Source: Orenia metallireducens
Lineage (GTDB): Bacteria > Bacillota > Halanaerobiia > Halobacteroidales > Halobacteroidaceae
DNA: 64,000 nt
Direction: 5' to 3'
Assembly: GCF_003001995.1 (NCBI RefSeq)
Contig: NZ_PVNB01000018.1
Coordinates: 23,366 to 87,365 of the forward strand
A program made the position numbers and the translations under genes. The notes beneath the pieces were generated by a model that saw only the letters and a program-made list of their open reading frames with translations, did no database searches and had not been told where the DNA came from. Shown here one piece after another: positions 38,094 through 47,166 of this stretch (position 1 is its first letter; every line of letters begins with the position of its first letter).

Positions 38094-39611
38094 ATGAAAA
38101 TTGTAAAAGGAGGATTTAGAGTATGGAGAAGTAGACTCGGTTTTATTTTAGCTGCTGTCGGTTCTGCTGTTGGTTTAGGAAATATTTGGCGTTTTCCGTA
38201 TATGGTCTATGAAAATGGTGGAGGTGCTTTCTTATTACCTTATTTCTTTGCGGTATTAACTGCAGGAATTCCGATGTTGGTTTTGGAGATGGGATTAGGG
38301 CATAAGATGAGAGGTTCTGCACCGTTAGCTTTTAGAAAGATTAAAGAGAAGTATGAGACTTTAGGTTGGTGGGCAGTATTAGTAACAGCTGTAGTAACAG
38401 TTTATTACTCTGTTATCGTTGCCTGGGCTGTTAATTACATGGTTTTTGCTGTTAAGCAGAGCTGGGGAGCTGACCCTAATGCTTTCTTCTTTAAAGATTA
38501 CTTAGGAGCTACTGGTTTCTGGGATTTTGGAACCATTAAGACGAATGTATTATTAGGTTTAGCTGTAGTTTGGGGAATTACTTATGTTATTCTTTATAAT
38601 GGTATTAAAGAAGGAATTGAGAAGGCAAGTAAGATCTTTATGCCCTTATTAATAGTCTTACTTGGTGTTATGGTTGTTAGAGGTGTGACTTTACCAGGAG
38701 CTATAGAGGGGTTAAACCATTTCTTAGAGCCTGATTTTTCTGTACTAAAGGACTATAATGTCTGGGTTAGTGCTTATGGACAGGTATTCTTTACCTTGAG
38801 TTTAGGTTTTGGAATTATGATTGCTTATTCTAGTTATTTACCAAAAAAATCTGATGTTGTTAATAATGCTTTTATTACAGCATTTGCAAATTGTGGGTTC
38901 AGCTTTTTATCTGGATTTGCTGTCTTTGGTATCTTAGGATATATGGCACAAGCACAGGGGGTACCAATTAATGAGGTTGCTAGTGGTGGAATTGGATTAG
39001 CCTTTATCGTCTTCCCTAAAGCAATCAACTTATTGCCGGGAATGAACTCCTTCTTTGGAATTCTATTCTTCATGTCATTGGTTGTTGCTGGGTTATCATC
39101 AATCATTTCTTTGGTTGAAGCCTTTACATCTTCAATTATGGATAAGTTTAAGATGACAAGAAAGAAAGCTGTTAGTGTAGTATCTTTAGGTGGATTCCTA
39201 TGTACGATTGTATTTGCAACAGGATTAGGGATCTCAATTCTAGACCTAGTAGATCATTTCTTAAATAACTATGGATTAGCTGTAGTTGGATTAGCTGAAT
39301 GTATCATCTTAGGTTATCTATGGAAGCTAACTACAGTAAAAGAGCATGTAAATTCAGTTTCTGATTTTAAAGTTGGTAACTGGTGGGATATCTCTATTAA
39401 ATATGTAACCTCTATTGTTTTAGGTTATATGCTAATCATGAAGGTTAAAACAGAGCTTACAGTAGCTTACGGAGGATATCCAACTAGTGCCCTTATGACC
39501 TTAGGTTGGGGACTTGTTATCGCTTTATTAGTATTAGCTTATGTAATGAAGAATATCAGCTGGAATGAAGATGTATTATTAGATGTAAATTCAGCAAAGG
39601 AGGAGATTTAA
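38094..39611 (+). CDS. Sodium-dependent NSS-family transporter
   Basis: 505 residues from the ATG at 38094; a TTG at 38085 is also possible. SRLGFILAAVGSAVGLGNIWRFPYMVYENGGGAF is the Na+- and substrate-binding first helix, and about twelve membrane segments follow. Prokaryotic members import amino acids such as methionine, alanine, tryptophan or leucine with Na+. The MetS-like small gene one base downstream suggests a MetP-type methionine/alanine importer. The start is odd: the best ribosome site (AAAGGAGG, 38106-38113) lies inside the coding frame, and the ATG after it (38123) is out of frame. Confidence 0.9.
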   Translation: MKIVKGGFRVWRSRLGFILAAVGSAVGLGNIWRFPYMVYENGGGAFLLPYFFAVLTAGIPMLVLEMGLGHKMRGSAPLAFRKIKEKYETLGWWAVLVTAVVTVYYSVIVAWAVNYMVFAVKQSWGADPNAFFFKDYLGATGFWDFGTIKTNVLLGLAVVWGITYVILYNGIKEGIEKASKIFMPLLIVLLGVMVVRGVTLPGAIEGLNHFLEPDFSVLKDYNVWVSAYGQVFFTLSLGFGIMIAYSSYLPKKSDVVNNAFITAFANCGFSFLSGFAVFGILGYMAQAQGVPINEVASGGIGLAFIVFPKAINLLPGMNSFFGILFFMSLVVAGLSSIISLVEAFTSSIMDKFKMTRKKAVSVVSLGGFLCTIVFATGLGISILDLVDHFLNNYGLAVVGLAECIILGYLWKLTTVKEHVNSVSDFKVGNWWDISIKYVTSIVLGYMLIMKVKTELTVAYGGYPTSALMTLGWGLVIALLVLAYVMKNISWNEDVLLDVNSAKEEI

Positions 39612-39612
39612 G

Positions 39613-39708
39613 ATGACAGCAGGAGCAATTGGAATGTTGATCTTTGGATCTACTATTTTATTTGGTGGATTAGCAGTTTGTTTAAATATTGCAATGAAGA
39701 ATGACTAA
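39613..39708 (+). CDS. metS: MetS-family NSS transporter small subunit
   Basis: 31 residues: one hydrophobic segment (AIGMLIFGSTILFGGLAVCL) ending NIAMKND. AAAGGAGGAGATTTAAG precedes the ATG, and it begins one base after the NSS transporter stop codon. Such peptides are required partners of MetP-type methionine and alanine importers in corynebacteria and many Firmicutes. Length, position and hydrophobic pattern all fit. Confidence 0.8.
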   Translation: MTAGAIGMLIFGSTILFGGLAVCLNIAMKND

Positions 39709-39721
39709 TTTTTGATATATA

Positions 39722-39752
39722 AAATCCTAGCTCTTTGGGCTAGGATTTTTTT
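39722..39752 (+). terminator. Terminator after metS
   Basis: AAATCCTAGC, loop TCTTT, GGGCTAGGATTT, then a T tract. Confidence 0.9.
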
Positions 39753-39779
39753 CTTGGATATATACTTGAGTGGTTAATG

Positions 39780-39794
39780 GAGATATTACGACAG
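39780..39794. repeat. Solo end of the MITE-like element
   Basis: GAGATATTACGACAG is the left end seen at 8323 (GAGATATTACGACAC). No matching right end was found nearby, so it is a relic or a solo end. The rest of the gap to 39992 is AT-rich with nothing else seen. Confidence 0.4.
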
Positions 39795-39992
39795 TTTAGT
39801 TTATTTTTAAGAATGAATTTTTATCTTATAAAGAGGGATTATAGTAAATAATATTTAATATAAATAAAAGTGGTGAATAATTAGAGTAAAGGGGTTATAC
39901 ATAATAATTAATAGGACTAATAATTAATCTTTAAGGGTTAATTATTTAAAATTTAAATAAATTTTTAAAATAATATTGAGGAGTTGTAGTCG

Positions 39993-41105
39993 ATGAATCA
40001 AGAGAGAATTATCAAACAGTTTTTAGAGTTGGTACAGATAGATAGTATCTCTAAGGAGGAAGGCAAGGTTGCTGATTATTTAGTAGGAGTTTTAGAAGAG
40101 TTGGGGTTGGAAGTAACTAGAGATGATGCTGGTAAGAAGGTAGGAGGAGAGACTGGGAATATCATTGCTAAATTAGCTGGTGATGCTACTAAACCGAAAT
40201 TATTGTTAAGTGCTCATATGGATACAGTTACTCCCGGTAGAGGGATTAAACCAATCATTAAGGATGGAGTGATTTATAGTGAAGGTGAGACGATTTTGGC
40301 TTCTGATGATAAAGCAGGAATTACTACTATCTTAGAAGCTCTAAGGCTCATTAAAGAGAATGATATTGATCATGGAGCTTTAGAAGTTGTCTTTACAATT
40401 GGAGAAGAGGTTGGATTATTAGGTGCTAAAAACTTAGATTATAGTCTAGTTGATGCTGACTTTGGAATTGCTTTTGACTCTGGAGGAGAGATTGGAACGA
40501 TTGTTACTCAAGCTCCTTCCCAGGATAAGATCAATGTCAAGGTGATAGGAAAGGCGGCCCATGCAGGTATGAACCCTTCATCAGGAATCAATGCTATTAA
40601 AGTAGCCAGTGTGGCTTTATCGAATATGAAATTAGGTCAGATTGATGAGGATACCACTGCTAATATCGGTGTTATTCGAGGGGGGCAAGCGACAAATATT
40701 GTACCTGATTTGGTCGAATTGGAAGGTGAGGCTCGCAGCCTTAGGGTAGATAAGTTAGATAGACAGACTGAGCATATGGCAGATATCTTTGAGAGATCTG
40801 CTGCTAAATTTAATGCTAAAGTTGAGATTGATGTGGAGAGAATGTATCCAGCTTTTGACCTATCTAGAAATAGTCAGATTGTTGATATAGCTGTTAAGGC
40901 TGCTCGGGCGATAGAGATAAAACCTTTATTACAGTCTACTGGTGGTGGTAGTGATGCAAATATCTTCAATGGTAAGGGGATTCCAACTATAAATATCAGT
41001 GTAGGTATGACCGATGTACATTCTATAGATGAGAATATCAAGGTTGATGATCTACTTAATGCTGTTAAATTCTGTGTCTCTATGATTAGAGAAGCAACTA
41101 GGTAA
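39993..41105 (+). CDS. M20-family peptidase (PepT-like)
   Basis: 370 residues. Zinc-binding and catalytic motifs are in order: LLSAHMDTVTPG, LASDDKAG, FTIGEEVGLLGA, FDSGG and DVHSIDE. The dimerisation lid contains GKAAHAGMNPSSGINAI. The family cleaves amino-terminal residues from di- and tripeptides; it matches the 'peptidase T-like' type of Firmicutes. GAGGAG precedes the ATG. It stands alone. Confidence 0.9.
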   Translation: MNQERIIKQFLELVQIDSISKEEGKVADYLVGVLEELGLEVTRDDAGKKVGGETGNIIAKLAGDATKPKLLLSAHMDTVTPGRGIKPIIKDGVIYSEGETILASDDKAGITTILEALRLIKENDIDHGALEVVFTIGEEVGLLGAKNLDYSLVDADFGIAFDSGGEIGTIVTQAPSQDKINVKVIGKAAHAGMNPSSGINAIKVASVALSNMKLGQIDEDTTANIGVIRGGQATNIVPDLVELEGEARSLRVDKLDRQTEHMADIFERSAAKFNAKVEIDVERMYPAFDLSRNSQIVDIAVKAARAIEIKPLLQSTGGGSDANIFNGKGIPTINISVGMTDVHSIDENIKVDDLLNAVKFCVSMIREATR

Positions 41106-41343
41106 AGTTAGATAATACCTACTTATACTTCAATATTATAGCGGTTTTTATATTAAAACCCAAATTAAGTAAGTGGTTTCTTGATTTTCTGCTGAATTTT
41201 ATGTATAATTCTTTTAGAGAAGTAAATAGGTTTAAATAAACAGTTATAATCTGTAAAACATCGGTAAATAGTTCTTCTATCAATGAGAAATTTTATCGAA
41301 TAATCCTATAATTTCTATAATAACTAATAAGAGGTGGGAATCG

Positions 41344-41505
41344 ATGGAGTGCTTATCAAAATCTGATTTACATAAAAAGATTTCTTTATTGAGAGAACAA
41401 TTAATAGATTATAATTTAAAGATAAATAAGAAGGAGTTATTAGAGTTGAGTAAGCAACTAGATGAGCTAATTTTAGAATATACTAAAAGATATCTTATTA
41501 ATTAA
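41344..41505 (+). CDS. Spo0E-like aspartyl-phosphate phosphatase (53 aa)
   Basis: A small gene of 53 codons starting ATG after AGAGGTGGGAATCG and ending TAA. The two-helix pattern with loop and SKQLDELILEYTKRY matches the Spo0E signature SxxLDxxI-x-x-Y. The first helix is LHKKISLLREQLIDYNL. Spo0E proteins strip phosphate from Spo0A and delay sporulation. With spo0A 7 kb upstream and spoIIM 4 kb downstream, the window carries both the regulator and a likely antagonist. A terminator follows directly. Confidence 0.8.
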   Translation: MECLSKSDLHKKISLLREQLIDYNLKINKKELLELSKQLDELILEYTKRYLIN

Positions 41506-41516
41506 CCTTATTTTTT

Positions 41517-41546
41517 ATCTCAGCATGGGGATGCTGGGATTTTTTA
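41517..41546 (+). terminator. Terminator after the Spo0E-like gene
   Basis: ATCTCAGCAT, loop GGGG, ATGCTGGGAT, then TTTTT. Confidence 0.92.
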
Positions 41547-41714
41547 TTTTTTATCTGTGATAGATGTCTAATTATAGTGAGTAGTTTAAGATAATTAGAA
41601 TTTTTTCTTCATTAGATAGATATACTAATTTCAGTATTATAACTAAGAATCGCTTTTTTGCAGGACTTTAATTCTTTATATTGAAATAATTATTTAATCT
41701 GTGGAGGGTAATAT

Positions 41715-42794
41715 ATGATAGAAGTTAGACAGGGCAAGGTTGTTGAAATTTTATCACAAAGAGAGGGTTTAACCACTGTTCAGCTAGAGATTGAAGGAGA
41801 GCAGAAGAAGGGGATAGGCTATGATAATTTAATAGGGGAGATAAGAGAAGGAGATCAGGTAGTAGTAAATACAACTGCAACCTCTCTAAATTTGGGTACT
41901 GGTGGATATGACTTTATCATATATATCTTAAATCAAAGTAGAGAACGGGCTAAAAAAGGACATATCATGAAGCTAAGATACACTCCTTATCAGATTCAGA
42001 CCTTCAGTGCTGAAGAGCAGAATAGTCCTTATCATGAACGTATTAATAATTTTCATTCCTTAAGTGGAACACCAGTGATAGTGGGCACCTTACATAGTAT
42101 GTTAGCTCCTATAGCAGTAATGGCTAAAGTTAGCTCTCCTAAGGCTAAGATAACATATATTATGACCGATGGTGCAGCTTTGCCCCTTAGATTTAGCAAT
42201 ATGGTTCATTATTTAAAGGGTGAGGGAATTATTGATAATACAGTTACTATAGGGCATGCCTTTGGTGGTGACTTAGAGGCTGTCAATATCTATTCAGGAT
42301 TGATTAGTGCCTATGAAATTAGTGAAGCGGATATAATAGTTGTCTGTATGGGTCCTGGGATTGTAGGTACAGGAACGAAGTATGGTTTTAGTGGAGTAGA
42401 GCAGGCTAATATTTTAAATGCTGTCTATCAGTTAGGAGGCTCTCCAATTGCTGTGCCTAGAATAGGCTTTGGTGATAAACGGGAACGCCACTATGGATTG
42501 AGCCACCATAGTAGGACTACTTTGGGAGAACTGACGATGGTAGAGTGTAAGGTTGGAATCCCCTATCTTGATAGGAAGAAGGCTGCTTTGATTAAGGAGC
42601 AGTTAATTGAAGCTGGAATTAATAATAAGCATCAGATTCTCTATTATGAAGGTGATAAAGTATTAAAAGAGTTAGAGGGCTTAGATTTTAATTTAAAGAC
42701 TATGGGTAGAGGTCTAAAGGAAGAGAAGGAGTATTTTATGACAGCAGGTATAGCTGGAGTGATTGCTAGTGAAGAGCTTAGAAAGGATGGATAA
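41715..42794 (+). CDS. DUF3866 family protein
   Basis: 359 residues; matches the DUF3866 family, found in Firmicutes and Actinobacteria and of unknown role. A beta-rich N-terminus (VRQGKVVEILSQREGLTTVQLE) leads into alpha/beta sequence with GTLHSMLAPIAVMAK, GHAFGGDLEAVN and VCMGPGIVGTGTKYGFSG. The neighbours (NUDIX hydrolase, endonuclease Q, spoIIM) are its usual company in clostridia. GGAGGG precedes the ATG. Confidence 0.8.
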   Translation: MIEVRQGKVVEILSQREGLTTVQLEIEGEQKKGIGYDNLIGEIREGDQVVVNTTATSLNLGTGGYDFIIYILNQSRERAKKGHIMKLRYTPYQIQTFSAEEQNSPYHERINNFHSLSGTPVIVGTLHSMLAPIAVMAKVSSPKAKITYIMTDGAALPLRFSNMVHYLKGEGIIDNTVTIGHAFGGDLEAVNIYSGLISAYEISEADIIVVCMGPGIVGTGTKYGFSGVEQANILNAVYQLGGSPIAVPRIGFGDKRERHYGLSHHSRTTLGELTMVECKVGIPYLDRKKAALIKEQLIEAGINNKHQILYYEGDKVLKELEGLDFNLKTMGRGLKEEKEYFMTAGIAGVIASEELRKDG

Positions 42795-42795
42795 G

Positions 42796-43335
42796 ATGGA
42801 TACTTTAAAGGAGAAGACCGTTAGTAGTAAAAGGATATTTGAAGGAAATATTATAAACTTAAGGGTTGATGAGGTTGAATTGCCAAATGGTAACTTATCT
42901 AAAAGAGAGATAGTTGAGCATAGTGGTGGAGTAGCTGTTGTAGCTTGTAAGGATTCTAAAGTTATCTTGGTTGAACAGTTTCGTAAGCCTGGTGAAGAGA
43001 TTTTATTGGAGCTTCCAGCAGGTAAACTAGAGAAGGGTGAAGATAAAAAGGAGTGTGCCCATAGGGAGTTAGAGGAGGAGACTGGTTATAGAGCAGCTTC
43101 TTTAGAGTGGTTATGTTCTTTTTATACTAGTCCCGGCTTTACTGATGAGATTATAGAGATTTATCTGGCTAAAGAGTTAACTGAATATGAACAGAACCCT
43201 GATGATGATGAATTTGTCAGAATTAAGGAGCTAGAGATTGCAGAGGTTGCTAAGATGTTAGCAGAAGGAAAGTTTAGGGATGCTAAGACGATTATAGGAT
43301 TACAGTACTTGCTGGCTCAGCTAGATAGGCAGTAG
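42796..43335 (+). CDS. nudF: NUDIX hydrolase, ADP-ribose pyrophosphatase type
   Basis: 179 residues from the ATG at 42796, eight bases after AAAGGA and two bases after the previous stop codon. The NUDIX box is AGKLEKGEDKKECAHRELEEETGY with all catalytic glutamates. VEQFRKPGEEILLELPAGK upstream of the box is typical of ADP-ribose pyrophosphatases (NudF/YqkG), which split ADP-ribose to AMP and ribose-5-P. Two bases separate it from the next gene. Confidence 0.9.
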   Translation: MDTLKEKTVSSKRIFEGNIINLRVDEVELPNGNLSKREIVEHSGGVAVVACKDSKVILVEQFRKPGEEILLELPAGKLEKGEDKKECAHRELEEETGYRAASLEWLCSFYTSPGFTDEIIEIYLAKELTEYEQNPDDDEFVRIKELEIAEVAKMLAEGKFRDAKTIIGLQYLLAQLDRQ

Positions 43336-43337
43336 TT

Positions 43338-44519
43338 ATGGAAGAGTACTTTATGGATTTGCACTTACATATAGGTAGAACTAATTCAGGGCAAGGAGTA
43401 AAGATTACAGCTTCTGATAAATTGATTATAGAGAATATTATCAGTGAGGGAGTAAATAAAAAGGGAATAGATATCTTAGGAATCGTTGATGCTGCTTCAC
43501 CAGAGGTGATTAAAGATATTAAGAAGCTAGTTGATGAAGGCAAACTAATTGCTTTAGAGGATGGGGGATTGAGTTATCAGAATAGAGTAACTCTAATATT
43601 AGGTTCTGAGCTTGAGGTGAAGTCTGAAACTGGAAGGCAGGCACATCTAGTAGGATACTTTCCTTATCTAGAGGATATCAAGGCTTTTAGTCAAAAGCTA
43701 GCTAAGTATGTTACAAATATCAATCTCAGCACTCAGATGACCTATCTATCTGCTAAAGAGCTTTTTAAGATTGTTAATAGTTTTGGTGGAATCTTAATTC
43801 CTGCTCACTGCTTTACACCTCATAGAGGGCTATATGGAAATTATGGAGATAGTCTAATGGATATCTTTGGTGAAGAAATCTTTAGGCAGATTTATGCTAT
43901 AGAGTTGGGTTTAAGTGCAGATAGTCAATTGGCAGATTATCTCGATGAATTAAGGGAAAAGACCTTCTTAAGTAATTCTGATGCCCATTCCTTAGCTAAG
44001 ATTGGGCGAGAATATAATAAAGTTTTATTAAAGCAGCCTACCTTTAAAGAGGTACTGCTAGCATTAAAGAGAAAGCAGGGGAGAAGGGTGATCGGTAATT
44101 ATGGTTTGGAGCCTAGACTGGGTAAGTACTATAGAAGTTATTGTTTGGAATGTGAGAGGACATTGGTAGATAGCTATCCTGCTTTGAGCTGTTGTAGAGA
44201 TAAGGAGCATAAGGTTGTAAAAGGAGTTTTAGATAGAGTGTTGGAGTTGTCTAATAGAAAGAAGCCCTTTAGCCCTGATTTTAGACCAGAGTATTATCAT
44301 CAGGTTCCTTTAGTCGATATACCAGGTGTAGGTAAGAAGACTTTGGAGAAGTTGTTAAAAGCCTTTGGTACTGAGATGGATGTTTTACACAAGGTTGATT
44401 ATAAGCAGTTAGTAGAGGTGGTAGGTCAGCGTGTGGCAACAAATATAACTAGAGCACGAGAAGGAAAGTTATCTATTCTTCCTGGAGGAGGTGGCAAATA
44501 TGGAAAGGTTATCGAATAA
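43338..44519 (+). CDS. Endonuclease Q family protein (PHP domain DNA repair)
   Basis: 393 residues. An N-terminal PHP metallo-domain starts MDLHLHIGRTNSGQG and has LIPAHCFTPHRGLYG and FLSNSDAHSLAKIG. A zinc finger follows (CLECERTL and CCRD), then a helix-hairpin-helix (IPGVGKKTLEKLLKAFG). EndoQ cuts DNA 5' of deaminated bases such as uracil and hypoxanthine. Members occur in some archaea and in Firmicutes. It overlaps the following gene by 20 nt. Confidence 0.85.
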   Translation: MEEYFMDLHLHIGRTNSGQGVKITASDKLIIENIISEGVNKKGIDILGIVDAASPEVIKDIKKLVDEGKLIALEDGGLSYQNRVTLILGSELEVKSETGRQAHLVGYFPYLEDIKAFSQKLAKYVTNINLSTQMTYLSAKELFKIVNSFGGILIPAHCFTPHRGLYGNYGDSLMDIFGEEIFRQIYAIELGLSADSQLADYLDELREKTFLSNSDAHSLAKIGREYNKVLLKQPTFKEVLLALKRKQGRRVIGNYGLEPRLGKYYRSYCLECERTLVDSYPALSCCRDKEHKVVKGVLDRVLELSNRKKPFSPDFRPEYYHQVPLVDIPGVGKKTLEKLLKAFGTEMDVLHKVDYKQLVEVVGQRVATNITRAREGKLSILPGGGGKYGKVIE

Positions 44520-45198
44520 TAGAGAGGGTTTGCATACATTAAATATTACATCAAATGCTTCTGGGGCTGCTCAGGCTGCTAGAAAGGGTGATGTAATCGT
44601 AATTGTCGATATTATTGATATGTCAACTACAGCAGAGGCTGCTTTAGATGCTGGTGCTATAGAGATATTTGGGGCTAGTTCTGATAAGGTATCAGTTCCA
44701 GTAACGGTCAATCCTGAAAAGATCGGTTATTTTGCAGGAAAGAAGGCTGTAAAGCATAATACAGAGTTGATTATAGTTACAGAGCCTAGGTTGGGAACAG
44801 AAGAAGAACGATTGGACAATATCCAACAGGCGATGGCAGGGGTGAAGCGTTCTGGAGCAAAGTTTGCTAAGGTATTACCAAATGTAGGCTCACAGGTGGC
44901 TGATTTGGCTGATTTTAAGGATAAGGTTGTGTTGATTATTACTGATTCTGGTGGAGCTGCCTTTGATGCTGCATATACCCATGGTGCTCCACAGGTTACT
45001 ACTGGAACTATTGTGAGAACAGGAATTAAGAAGGGAATTAAGCCAGCTAAGGATTCGGCTAAACGAGCAATTGCATTGGCTGAAAAGTATAATACAGGAA
45101 TTACCTTGGTAGCAGCTAGTTCTAATTCTTATGAGGATGTGCTGGCAGCAGAGCATATAGCTAAATTAATTATTGAAGAAGGATTTTTACAGGTTTAG
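44500..45198 (+). CDS. ComB-like (2-phosphosulfolactate phosphatase-like) conserved protein
   Basis: 232 residues from the ATG at 44500, which follows GGAGGAGGTGG; a GTG at 44491 lies within that site. VIVIVDIIDMSTTAEAALDAGAIEIFG recalls the first motif of ComB-type phosphatases, and SGGAAFDAAYTHGA a later one. The match is remote and coenzyme M synthesis is not expected here, so only the fold is suggested. It is found in this genomic neighbourhood of other clostridia. The reaction is unknown. Confidence 0.5.
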   Translation: MERLSNNREGLHTLNITSNASGAAQAARKGDVIVIVDIIDMSTTAEAALDAGAIEIFGASSDKVSVPVTVNPEKIGYFAGKKAVKHNTELIIVTEPRLGTEEERLDNIQQAMAGVKRSGAKFAKVLPNVGSQVADLADFKDKVVLIITDSGGAAFDAAYTHGAPQVTTGTIVRTGIKKGIKPAKDSAKRAIALAEKYNTGITLVAASSNSYEDVLAAEHIAKLIIEEGFLQV

Positions 45199-45327
45199 TG
45201 TAATAAAATTGCTTACTTGTAACATAATAATTAACATTAGAAATTGGGTATCTTTGATATCCAATTTTTAAATTTATATGTAGTTATCCTTGCTTATATA
45301 TTTTGAAGTCTAAAGTGTAACTTAATT

Positions 45328-45655
45328 GGGATATTGCGACACTTTTACTTTTTAAAAAGTAGACAAATTATTAGGTTCCGCCTAAGGGCGGGTTACGTTT
45401 TTCCTTGATGAAAAAGTAACCAAACCTACAGGTTCATAGAACCTTCCGTGGCAAAAACAGCCCAATCAAGAAGGAAATTAAACTTACTCCGCAATCACTA
45501 TCCATTGAGATTAAAAAATTTTAGAGTTCTAATTCAAAAATTATTTTAAAGCTATTATTTCTCTAGAATACTTGCTTCATTCAAACACTAATTTCCTTCG
45601 CTTTTAAAGACAATAACTAGATGTCTTTCTATAATGATACTTTTGTCTTTTGGTT
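45328..45655. mobile_element. MITE-like dispersed element, copy B (inverted relative to A)
   Basis: It begins GGGATATTGCGACACTTTTA, the right end of copy A reversed. Its interior matches copy A on the opposite strand. Examples are TTTCCTTCGC after CATTCAAACACTA, AAACTTACTCCGCAATCAC, and GTTACGTTTTTCC facing GAAAAAGTAACC. The far end is eroded (GATACTTTTGTC). No coding sequence. It fills the gap between the ComB-like gene and spoIIM, followed by R1 words at 45662-45690. Confidence 0.65.
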
Positions 45656-45708
45656 TTAACTTGTTACTCATTACCCGTCACTCATTACTGCTTTTTAAGG
45701 AGGTTTAA

Positions 45709-46350
45709 ATGGTTAATTTTAGATATACAAAGTTGAAGATTAATAATTTCTTCCGAGAGAATATGTTGATTTTAATCTTTATTTTGATCTGTTTTATTGG
45801 AGGGAGTATTGCTGGTTCTGTAGCTGCTAATACTCTAACCTATCAGCAAAAGACGGTCTTATTGAATTACTTATCAGGGTTTATAACAGAGGTTAATGAA
45901 CTGTTAAGCAATAATCAGCAGCTAATGGCTCGAAATGTTATTCTGGCTAATTTAAAATATGCCTTGTTATTTTGGGTATTAGCAATTACTCTGGTGGGAG
46001 TGGTTGCAATTCCTTTTTTGATAATTTTAAGAGGTTTTATAGTTGGGTTTACTTCGACTTTTTTGATTCGGGAGATGTTCTTTAAGGGAGCACTGCTGGC
46101 GCTAACCTCGATTATGCCCCAGAATTTAATTCTTATTCCTAGTCTAATCTTAGGAGGGTTTTTAAGCTTTATTTTTGTCTTTAGATTTGGGGGAGGAATC
46201 TTAACAGGGAGGAAGTATAATCTCAAGAAGATGTTAGTGGGTTATTCATTTTCTATGGTGGGAATTGCTGTCTTATTACTTTTAGCAGCTCTTGTGGAGG
46301 TCTATGTAGTCCCATATCTGCTTAGATTGGTAGAGGGGATAGTGATTTAA
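45709..46350 (+). CDS. spoIIM: Stage II sporulation protein M
   Basis: 213 residues with about five hydrophobic segments, starting ILIFILICFIGGSIAGSVAA. The central ALLFWVLAITLVGVVAIPFLIILRG with GFTSTFLIREMFFKGALLAL and MPQNLILIPSLIL is typical. In Bacillus SpoIIM joins SpoIID and SpoIIP in the peptidoglycan-remodelling complex that drives engulfment. AAGGAGG precedes the ATG. A bidirectional terminator follows. Confidence 0.92.
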   Translation: MVNFRYTKLKINNFFRENMLILIFILICFIGGSIAGSVAANTLTYQQKTVLLNYLSGFITEVNELLSNNQQLMARNVILANLKYALLFWVLAITLVGVVAIPFLIILRGFIVGFTSTFLIREMFFKGALLALTSIMPQNLILIPSLILGGFLSFIFVFRFGGGILTGRKYNLKKMLVGYSFSMVGIAVLLLLAALVEVYVVPYLLRLVEGIVI

Positions 46351-46386
46351 GGTTGATGGAGAATTGAGAATGAAAAATTGCAAAGA

Positions 46387-46421
46387 TTAAAAATCAGATG
46401 AGTGACCCATCTGATTTTTAA
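46387..46421. terminator. Bidirectional terminator, spoIIM and lipase-like gene
   Basis: AAAAATCAGATG, loop AGTGACC, CATCTGATTTTT lies between the two convergent genes; the minus-strand stop codon is inside the right-hand T run. Confidence 0.9.
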
Positions 46422-47101
46422 TCTTCCTTAAACTTACCATTCCTTAAGAAAGAATCAACTAATTCTGCTGTTTTAAATTGATGATGAATCTCTTTGTGAC
46501 CATAGGGAAGAATGATAAAATCCTTTAAGCCACTATACTTCACAGAGTTAACTTGGACTCTGCCATCATTCTCTTTTGCTAATATCCTACCTAGCAGTAG
46601 GTTACGCTTATTGCCAGCAATTGCACCTACTTCAACAGTCTTTATATCTTTGAATTCTAATCTATTTATATTATCAGGATGTAATGAACCCAAAGTTTTA
46701 AAAATCCTAATGAAGGTAGTTGATAAATTAGCTGCTATAGCAGCTAATTTACTTCCATGATTGGGAGTGGCTATCAGAACACATCTATTTATCTTATGTA
46801 TATAACCTGTATTAGATAAGAAGTGCCTGATGATTAGTCCTCCGGTGCTATGACCTATAAGACTGATTTTTTCATTTTTATCTAGATTAGAGATTATTTT
46901 CTCTACCTTTTCTTTAAAGAGGGAGGTGCAATATTCAATTTTTTTAAAGGTTAAGGGTAGGGTAACTAATGTTCCGCTATAGCCTAGTTTTTCTAAATTA
47001 TTCTTTAAGGAAATCATATCTTTCTGGTTTTTATTGTATCCGTGTACTAGAATTACCTTCTTTTCTATTAAAAGCACCCCCTGTTTTATATATAAATACA
47101 T
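46418..47101 (-). CDS. Alpha/beta hydrolase, triacylglycerol-lipase-like
   Basis: 227 residues on the minus strand. VILVHGYNKNQKDM forms the oxyanion loop, LIGHSTGGLIIRHFL carries the nucleophile serine, VLIATPNHGSKLA is family typical and GHKEIHHQF holds the likely catalytic histidine. It resembles class 2 lipases/PGAP1-like esterases of Firmicutes. No signal peptide is evident. The start is uncertain: the first ATG lacks a clear ribosome site and a GTG eight codons in is possible. It is the distal end of the minus-strand block and has no attC-like site after it. Confidence 0.75.
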   Translation of the reverse strand: MYLYIKQGVLLIEKKVILVHGYNKNQKDMISLKNNLEKLGYSGTLVTLPLTFKKIEYCTSLFKEKVEKIISNLDKNEKISLIGHSTGGLIIRHFLSNTGYIHKINRCVLIATPNHGSKLAAIAANLSTTFIRIFKTLGSLHPDNINRLEFKDIKTVEVGAIAGNKRNLLLGRILAKENDGRVQVNSVKYSGLKDFIILPYGHKEIHHQFKTAELVDSFLRNGKFKED

Positions 47102-47166
47102 ATTTTTGATATGATTTTAAAAATTTTTAGATTGATTTTAGGTGAAATGCTGTATTATATTTTTAA

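Noticed and set aside
46512..46760. 82-residue plus-strand frame opposite the lipase-like gene
   Set aside because: The lipase-like frame has clear catalytic motifs; the opposite frame has none.
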